Assembly: GCA_947166165.1 (NCBI GenBank)
Contig: CAMVDK010000115.1
Coordinates: 1-9,482, forward strand
Direction: 5' to 3'
DNA: 9,482 bases
Origin: an uncultured Porphyromonadaceae bacterium
GTDB taxonomy: Bacteria > Bacteroidota > Bacteroidia > Bacteroidales > Muribaculaceae
This document shows positions 4,336 to 9,482 of the stretch, piece by piece. The notes under the pieces were generated by a model. The model saw only the letters and a list, made by a program, of their open reading frames with translations, did no database searches and was not told the origin of the DNA. Every line of letters begins with the position of its first letter. The first letter of the stretch is position 1. The translations under genes were made by a program, and so were the position numbers.

Positions 4336-7170
4336 TCAGTGGGCGTCGAGCCAGTTGCCGGCGGCGGCGTGGCTGGCGGTGAGCCGCACGCGGCCCTGAT
4401 AGGCGGCCTCCATCTCGCCCACCACGATGCGCTCCACGCGCTCGAGCTCGGCGGGAACGACGTCGAAATTGAGTTCGTCGTGCACCTGCAGTATCATCTG
4501 CGATTTCAGCCCTTCTTGTTTAAACCGCCTGTAGATGGCCACCATGGCTCGCTTGATGACGTCGGCCGCGGTGCCCTGTATGGGTGCGTTGACGGCGTTG
4601 CGCTCGCTGAAGGCGCGCACCACGGCGTTGCGCGAGTTGATGTCGGGCAGCATGCGCCGCCGGCCGTAGAGGGTGGTCACATAGCCCTTCTGGCGGGCCT
4701 CGGCCACGCTGCGGTCGATGTATTCACGCACTTTTGGAAACGACTCGAAGTAGCCGTCGATGAGCATCTTGGCCTCGCTGCGCGCGATGCCCAGTCGCTG
4801 GCTCAGGCCGAAGGACGAGATGCCGTAGAGGATGCCGAAGTTGGCCGTCTTGGCCTTGCGGCGCTGCTCGGCGGTGACGCTGTCGAGCGTCTCGTGGTAG
4901 ATGCGCGCGGCGGTGAGAGCGTGGATGTCGTGGCCCTGGGCAAAGGCTTCGAGCATGGCCGGGTCGCCGCTCATGTCGGCCACCAGGCGCAGCTCGATTT
5001 GCGAATAGTCGGCACTGAAGAACACATTGCCTTCGGCAGGGATGAAGGCACGGCGGATTTCGCGCCCGTCGTCGCTGCGCACGGGGATGTTCTGCAGGTT
5101 GGGGTTGGCCGACGAGAGGCGGCCCGTGGCGGTGACCGTCTGGTTGAAGGTGGTGTGGATGCGCCCGGTGCGCGGGTTGATGAGCTGCGGCAGTGCGCTG
5201 ACGTAGGTGGAGAGCAGCTTGCGCTTGCCGCGCAGCTCCAGGATTTTGCCCACCAGCGGATGTCGGTCGGCCAGTGCTTGCAGAATCTCCTCGGTGGTGC
5301 TGTACTGCCCGCTCTTGGTGCGCTTGGCCTTGTCGTCGAGGTGGAGGCGGTCGAAGAGCACTTCGCCCACTTGCGCCGGCGAGGCGGTGTTGAACTGCGT
5401 GCCGGCCAACTGCCAGCATTGCTGCTCGATGTGGTCGATTTGCTGCCGCAGGGTGGCGGCGTAGTCGTCGAGGGCGTTGCGGTCGATGCGCGCGCCGGCT
5501 ATCTCCATGTGGGCCAGCACCTCGATGAGCGGCAGCTCGATGTCGTCGAGCAGGTGGGTCATCTGCTCCTGCCTGAGCAGTGAGCCCAGCACATCGGGCA
5601 GGCGCAGGGCGGCATCGGCCAGGCGGCAGGCGTAGTCGCGCAGGGCTTCGGGGCGGACCTGCTCCAACTTGAGCTGTTTGCGCCCCTTGGCGCCGAGCAC
5701 GCTCTCGAGGCTGGCCACGTCGAGGCGGAGCACGTCGGCGGCCACGTCGCGCAAGGCATGGCCGCGCTCGGGCTGCAGCAGGTAGTGGGCCACGCCGGTG
5801 TCGTAGTAGGGTGCGGTGAACTCCACGCCAGCCACATGGAGCATCACCATCAGGCGCTTCACGTCGTCGCTCACCAGGCAGGCTTGGCCGGCAAAGAGCG
5901 GCGCCACGGCCTGCAGCATCCATCCCATGCCGTCGAAAGGCAGATAGACAGCGTTGCCCGGCTCGCCGCACAGCGCCAGCCCGAGCAGGGTGGCGCGCAT
6001 GGCCTCGTCGCCTGCGGCCACGGCGTGCACCGCCACTCGCGGCAGACCTTGCAGCTGCTCCACCAGCTGCGCGGCTTCGTCGAAGTCGCTCACCAGGCGG
6101 TAGCCGTCGGTGGGCAGTGGCTGCAGACGCGGCTCAACGGGGTGCGGCTCAACGGGAGCAGCAGCGGGAGGCGCCGGAGTGGCGGGCGCTGCTTCGGCGG
6201 CCAGGTCGAAGAGCGAAGGCTGACCGGAGGCCGGCGCGGGCTGCCGGACGGGTTGCTCCGGCTCGGGAGCGGCTGGCGGCGGGGCGGCACCAACATCCAG
6301 GCCTGCGTTGGCCTGGCCCTGGTCGATGAGGCGTGCGGTGAGCGTGCGGAACTCCAGCTCATCGAACACCTGCCGCAGGGCGGCCAGGTCGGCGGGCTGG
6401 CGGCGCAGGTCGCTCTCCACAAGCGTGACGGGCACATCGGTGACGATGGTGGCCAGGAATTTGGAGAAGCGGATTTGCTCCACATTAGCCTCCACGTTGG
6501 CCTTGAGCGCCCCTTTCAGCTCGCCGGTGTGCTGCAGCAGCTGCTCCACCGAGCCGAACTGCTGCACGAGCATGGCGGCCTTCTTCGGCCCCACGCCGGG
6601 GCAGCCGGGTATGTTGTCGGCCGTGTCGCCCATCAGGGCCAGGATGTCGATCAACTGGCGCGGGTCGTTGATGCCATATTTCGCGTTCACCTCCTCCACA
6701 CCCAGTATTTCGCCCTTGGCGGGATTGAAGATTTTCACCTGCGGCCCCACGAGCTGGCCGAAGTCCTTGTCGCCGGTCACCATGTAGGTGAGAATGCCCT
6801 GCCGCTGCGCCTGGTGGGCCAGCGTGCCTATCACGTCGTCGGCCTCGAATCCCTCGACCTCGACCACGGGGATGTGGTAAGCCTCGAGGATGCGCTTGAT
6901 GTAGGGCACAGCCACCAAGATGCCCTCGGGCGTGGCGCTGCGGGTGGCCTTGTAGTCGGGATAGGCCTCGTGGCGGAACGTCTTGCCGCCAGGGTCGAAA
7001 CACACGGCGATGTGCGACGGCTGCTCGTGCGACAGCAAGTCGTGCAACGTGTTCACGAAACCGAACACCGCACTCGTGTCGATGCCCGTAGAGGTGACCC
7101 GCGGACTGCGGATCATGGAATAGTAGGCCCTGAATATCAAGGCATACGCATCAAGAAGTAGCAGCTTCAT
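4336..7170 (-). CDS. polA: DNA polymerase I with degenerate proofreading domain
   Basis: This 944-residue enzyme fills gaps and removes RNA primers during replication and repair. The 5'-nuclease domain (about 1-285) has Asp7, FDPGGKTFRHE (58-68), EADDVIGT (109-116), VTGDKDFGQLV (131-141) and LMGDTADNIPGCPGVGPKKA (179-198). An Ala/Pro-rich linker (about 292-350) includes QPSLFDL (317-323). The 3'-5' exonuclease-like domain (about 357-530) aligns to E. coli without gaps around its catalytic sites, but the residues equivalent to Asp355, Glu357, Asp424 and Asp501 are His382, Val384, Leu440 and Leu517, so proofreading should be absent, as in Taq polymerase. The polymerase domain (about 540-944) is intact: ATGRLSSANPNLQNIP (681-696), motif A DYSQIELR (721-728), O-helix with Arg770, Lys774, Phe778 and Tyr782, and motif C QVHDEL (895-900). 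The start at 7170 gives the family N-terminus. It lies 84 bp downstream of the GH92 gene on the same strand. Confidence 0.98.
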   Translation of the reverse strand: MKLLLLDAYALIFRAYYSMIRSPRVTSTGIDTSAVFGFVNTLHDLLSHEQPSHIAVCFDPGGKTFRHEAYPDYKATRSATPEGILVAVPYIKRILEAYHIPVVEVEGFEADDVIGTLAHQAQRQGILTYMVTGDKDFGQLVGPQVKIFNPAKGEILGVEEVNAKYGINDPRQLIDILALMGDTADNIPGCPGVGPKKAAMLVQQFGSVEQLLQHTGELKGALKANVEANVEQIRFSKFLATIVTDVPVTLVESDLRRQPADLAALRQVFDELEFRTLTARLIDQGQANAGLDVGAAPPPAAPEPEQPVRQPAPASGQPSLFDLAAEAAPATPAPPAAAPVEPHPVEPRLQPLPTDGYRLVSDFDEAAQLVEQLQGLPRVAVHAVAAGDEAMRATLLGLALCGEPGNAVYLPFDGMGWMLQAVAPLFAGQACLVSDDVKRLMVMLHVAGVEFTAPYYDTGVAHYLLQPERGHALRDVAADVLRLDVASLESVLGAKGRKQLKLEQVRPEALRDYACRLADAALRLPDVLGSLLRQEQMTHLLDDIELPLIEVLAHMEIAGARIDRNALDDYAATLRQQIDHIEQQCWQLAGTQFNTASPAQVGEVLFDRLHLDDKAKRTKSGQYSTTEEILQALADRHPLVGKILELRGKRKLLSTYVSALPQLINPRTGRIHTTFNQTVTATGRLSSANPNLQNIPVRSDDGREIRRAFIPAEGNVFFSADYSQIELRLVADMSGDPAMLEAFAQGHDIHALTAARIYHETLDSVTAEQRRKAKTANFGILYGISSFGLSQRLGIARSEAKMLIDGYFESFPKVREYIDRSVAEARQKGYVTTLYGRRRMLPDINSRNAVVRAFSERNAVNAPIQGTAADVIKRAMVAIYRRFKQEGLKSQMILQVHDELNFDVVPAELERVERIVVGEMEAAYQGRVRLTASHAAAGNWLDAH

Positions 7171-7216
7171 TGCGAAATATATAAGAAATCGTCAACCAAT
7201 AACTAAAAACAATCGC

Positions 7217-7242
7217 GCATTGTGAATTATGCATTGTGAATT
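7217..7242. repeat. Tandem 12-bp repeat between GH92 gene and polA
   Basis: GCATTGTGAATT occurs twice, at 7217-7228 and 7231-7242, a 14-bp period. The pair contains the palindrome ATGCAT (7229-7234) and is framed by GAATT (7224-7228) and AATTC (7239-7243). I recall similar AATTNTGAATT-type runs scattered in intergenic regions of many Bacteroidales, so this is probably a dispersed simple repeat rather than a polA-specific site. The rest of the 84-bp gap (7171-7254) shows no hairpin with a T-run. Confidence 0.7.
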
Positions 7243-7254
7243 CCCCCATTAAGG

Positions 7255-9471
7255 TCACCACCATTTTACGGGCTTGCTGCCCATGGTGTAGTCGAGCGTG
7301 CCTCCGGCGGCGAGCTGCGCATGGTCGATGTAGGCCTGCCGGAGCGGCTTGCCATTGAGGGTGATGCGCTGGATGTAGCGGTTGCGGTCGCTCAGGTTCT
7401 TGGCGGTGATGCGCAGCGTGCCGCCGGCCACGCGCACGGTGGCGTTCTCCACCAGCGGGCTACCAAAGTAGTAGCGTCCGCCGGCCGGCTCCACCTGGTA
7501 GAAACCCAGTGCCGAGAGGATGTACCACGCCGACATCTGCCCCACGTCTTCGTTGCCGCACAGGCCCTCGGTGGTGTCGTCGTAGAGCGTGGTGAGCACC
7601 TGGTGCACGCGGTCGGCCGTCTTCCAGGGCTCGCCAAGCATGGTGTAGAAGTAGAGGATGTGGTGGCTGGGCTCGTTGCCGTGCACATATTGCCCAATGA
7701 ATCCGCTCATGTCGGGCACGGCGTCGTCGCCCACGTCAGTCGGGAGGGTGAACAGCGTGTCGAGGCGGGCAATGAGGCGGTCGCGGCCGCCGTGGCAGGC
7801 GGTGAGCCCTTCGAGGTCGTGCGGCACCAGCCAGGAGTACTGCCAGGCGTTGCCTTCGGTGTACTCATCACCTCCGCTCCGCTGCACATAGGGGTTGAGC
7901 GGCTCGAGGAAGTTGCCTTTCGAGTCGCGCGTGCGCAGGAAACCGGTGGCGGGGTCGAACAGGTTCTTGTATTGCTTGCTCAGCGCCATGTGGCGGTCGT
8001 AGAGGTCGCGCCGGCCCAGTTTGAGCGCGGCCTGTGCCAGTGCCCAGTCGGCGAGTTCATATTCCAGTTCATGCCCCATGTTGTCGCTGCGCATCACGTC
8101 GCAGGGGATGTAGCCCAGCGTGCGGTGCTCGCGCAGTCCGCGCTCGTCGAGCAGCATCGACCGCTCCATGGCCTCGAGAGCCAGCTGCTGGTCGATGCCC
8201 GGGAATTCCTTCAGCAGCGCGTCGGCCACCACCGGCACGCCCGGCGAGCCCACCATGCAGTTGGTTTCGCGCCCCATCAGGTGCCACACGGGCAGCTTGC
8301 CCTGCTCCTGATAGATGCGCAGCATGGTGTTGATGATGTCGGGCACGCGCTCGGGGTGGATGATGGTCATCAGCGGATGCGCGGCGCGGTAGGTGTCCCA
8401 CAGGCTGTAGGTGGTGTAGTTCACGAAGCCCGGATTGGGGTGCACCTGGTAGTCGCTGCCCTGGTAAGAGCCGTCCACGTCGCAGAACACCGACGGGGCA
8501 ATCATCGTGTGGAAGAGCGCGGTGTAGAACGTGCGCAGGCGGTGCTCGTCGGCCATGCGCACCTGCACCTTGCCGAGCTGGTCGCGCCAGGCCTGGCGTG
8601 CGCGCTCGCGCACACCGTCGAAGTCCCAGCCCTGCTGCTCGGCGGCCAGATTGAGTGCGGCCCCCTCGACCGAGGTGGCGCTCAGGCCCACCTTCACCAT
8701 GATTTGCTCGCCGGCGCTGGTGGCGAAGTCGAAGCGGCCGTGCACCAGGCGCGCCGTGGCCCAGTCGCTGTCCACCTCACGGCCGTCGGCAATGAGGTGC
8801 GCACGGTCGAACGGGCGCGAGAACTCAGCATGGAAATACACCGGATGCATGTTGGCCCATCCCGTCGACCAGCGCACACCCTCGATGGTGTGGTCGTCGA
8901 TCACACGCAGCAGGCCCATCGTGGCGCGGTCCCATCCGCCGCCGTCCACCAGGTTGAACACGATGGCGCTCTCGCTGCTGGCCGGGAAGGTGTAGCGGTG
9001 CAGACCCGTGCGCGCCGTGGCCGTGAGCTCCACGCCCACATCGTAGCGCAGCAGGTGGGTGCGGTAGTAGCCCGGCTCGGCCACCTCGCGGCGGCGGTCA
9101 TAATAGCTCCACATTCCGCTCTGCGGGTCGTCGATCCGGCCACGGGCATAAGCCACCTGGCCCACCACGGGCATCACCGTCACGTCGTGCAGGTCGCCGC
9201 ATCCCGTGCCGCTCAGGTGGGTGTGAGGGAAGCCAATCACCGTGCTGTCGCTGCGGTGGTAGCCCGAGCACCAGTCCCAATCCTGGTTGATGTTCGACGG
9301 CCCCAGCTGCACAAAGCCGAACGGCACGCAGGCCGACACCGTGACATGGCCATGTCCACCCGTCCCGATGAGCGGGTCCACATAGTTGAGCACATCGCGT
9401 TGCTGCACCGGCCCGGCGGCCAGGCACACACTCATGGTGGCCAACCACCACGCAAGCATAGTCTTTTTCAT
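7255..9471 (-). CDS. Secreted GH92 family alpha-mannosidase
   Basis: This 738-residue exported glycosidase of family GH92 comprises calcium-dependent inverting exo-alpha-mannosidases that trim N-glycan or fungal mannans in gut Bacteroidetes. Residues 1 to about 20 form a Sec signal (Lys2-Lys3, then a hydrophobic core with Trp8-Trp9 ending in LAAG); Cys16 follows Val and is a poor lipobox, so a soluble periplasmic enzyme is more likely than a lipoprotein. The N-terminal beta-sandwich domain (about 26-290) starts with YVDPLIGTGGHGH (30-42) and has FPHTHLSGTGCGD (81-93). The (alpha/alpha)6 catalytic domain (about 291-735) shows LWDTYR (357-362), GRETNCM (400-406), HGNEPSHH (597-604) with the probable catalytic acid Glu600, and GNEDVGQMSAWY (639-650) with the probable base Asp642. 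The length is normal. Linkage specificity (1,2, 1,3 or 1,6) cannot be assigned. The start at 9471 leaves 11 bases to the window edge, so upstream polysaccharide-utilisation partners would be invisible here. Confidence 0.95.
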   Translation of the reverse strand: MKKTMLAWWLATMSVCLAAGPVQQRDVLNYVDPLIGTGGHGHVTVSACVPFGFVQLGPSNINQDWDWCSGYHRSDSTVIGFPHTHLSGTGCGDLHDVTVMPVVGQVAYARGRIDDPQSGMWSYYDRRREVAEPGYYRTHLLRYDVGVELTATARTGLHRYTFPASSESAIVFNLVDGGGWDRATMGLLRVIDDHTIEGVRWSTGWANMHPVYFHAEFSRPFDRAHLIADGREVDSDWATARLVHGRFDFATSAGEQIMVKVGLSATSVEGAALNLAAEQQGWDFDGVRERARQAWRDQLGKVQVRMADEHRLRTFYTALFHTMIAPSVFCDVDGSYQGSDYQVHPNPGFVNYTTYSLWDTYRAAHPLMTIIHPERVPDIINTMLRIYQEQGKLPVWHLMGRETNCMVGSPGVPVVADALLKEFPGIDQQLALEAMERSMLLDERGLREHRTLGYIPCDVMRSDNMGHELEYELADWALAQAALKLGRRDLYDRHMALSKQYKNLFDPATGFLRTRDSKGNFLEPLNPYVQRSGGDEYTEGNAWQYSWLVPHDLEGLTACHGGRDRLIARLDTLFTLPTDVGDDAVPDMSGFIGQYVHGNEPSHHILYFYTMLGEPWKTADRVHQVLTTLYDDTTEGLCGNEDVGQMSAWYILSALGFYQVEPAGGRYYFGSPLVENATVRVAGGTLRITAKNLSDRNRYIQRITLNGKPLRQAYIDHAQLAAGGTLDYTMGSKPVKWW

Positions 9472-9482
9472 CGCTTTCAGTT

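Noticed and set aside
4339..7161. Two long plus-strand open frames (4339-5583 and 5758-7161) antisense to polA
   Set aside because: Both are shadows of polA's GC-rich codons; neither has a recognisable domain, and polA is certain.
7174..7181. TATATTTC on the minus strand just before the polA ATG as a -7 element
   Set aside because: It lacks the final G, has no TTTG at proper spacing upstream, and sits only 3 bp from the start codon.
9421..9426. Cys16 of the GH92 protein as a lipoprotein anchor
   Set aside because: The residues before it (Met-Ser-Val) do not fit a lipobox, and a better signal peptidase I site follows near residues 18-20.

Overview
The window looks like a chromosomal segment of a GC-rich member of the Bacteroidales. 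The evidence is a GH92 alpha-mannosidase with a Sec signal, a small secreted beta-barrel-like protein ending in Phe, a dtd-mazG pair, A-rich leaders without clear Shine-Dalgarno sequences, and AT-rich intergenic repeats of a type I recall from gut Bacteroidales. A Muribaculaceae- or Prevotellaceae-like source is a guess. I see no rRNA, tRNA, CRISPR, transposase or phage gene.

Layout. Bases 1-542 are noncoding and much more AT-rich than the genes. They hold A/T-tract palindromes, a degenerate second copy of them, an array of CTAG tetranucleotides at exact 9-bp spacing, and two inverted repeats just before the first gene. On the plus strand come cstA-like (543-2090), panB (2125-2946) and a small outer-membrane-type protein (2963-3433), separated by 34 and 16 bp and probably co-transcribed. 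After an 88-bp gap come dtd (3522-3974) and a MazG-like pyrophosphohydrolase (3997-4323), 22 bp apart. On the minus strand, reading right to left, are a GH92 glycosidase (9471-7255) and DNA polymerase I, polA (7170-4336), 84 bp apart. polA and mazG converge with only 12 bp between their stop codons.

How the genes fit together. Most are housekeeping: 2-oxoacid or peptide uptake (CstA family), pantothenate synthesis (PanB), removal of D-amino acids from tRNA (Dtd), nucleotide pool cleaning (MazG) and DNA repair or Okazaki fragment processing (PolA). GH92 acts outside the cytoplasm on alpha-mannosides, as expected for a glycan-degrading gut bacterium, but no SusC/SusD partner lies inside the window.

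The points most worth a second look are: (i) PolA keeps intact 5'-nuclease and polymerase motifs but has lost all four carboxylates of the 3'-5' proofreading site; (ii) its linker carries a sequence resembling a sliding-clamp-binding motif; (iii) the 9-bp-periodic CTAG array and the palindrome modules in the first 400 bases form an organised noncoding structure that no gene explains. I found no clear new defence or mobile system.
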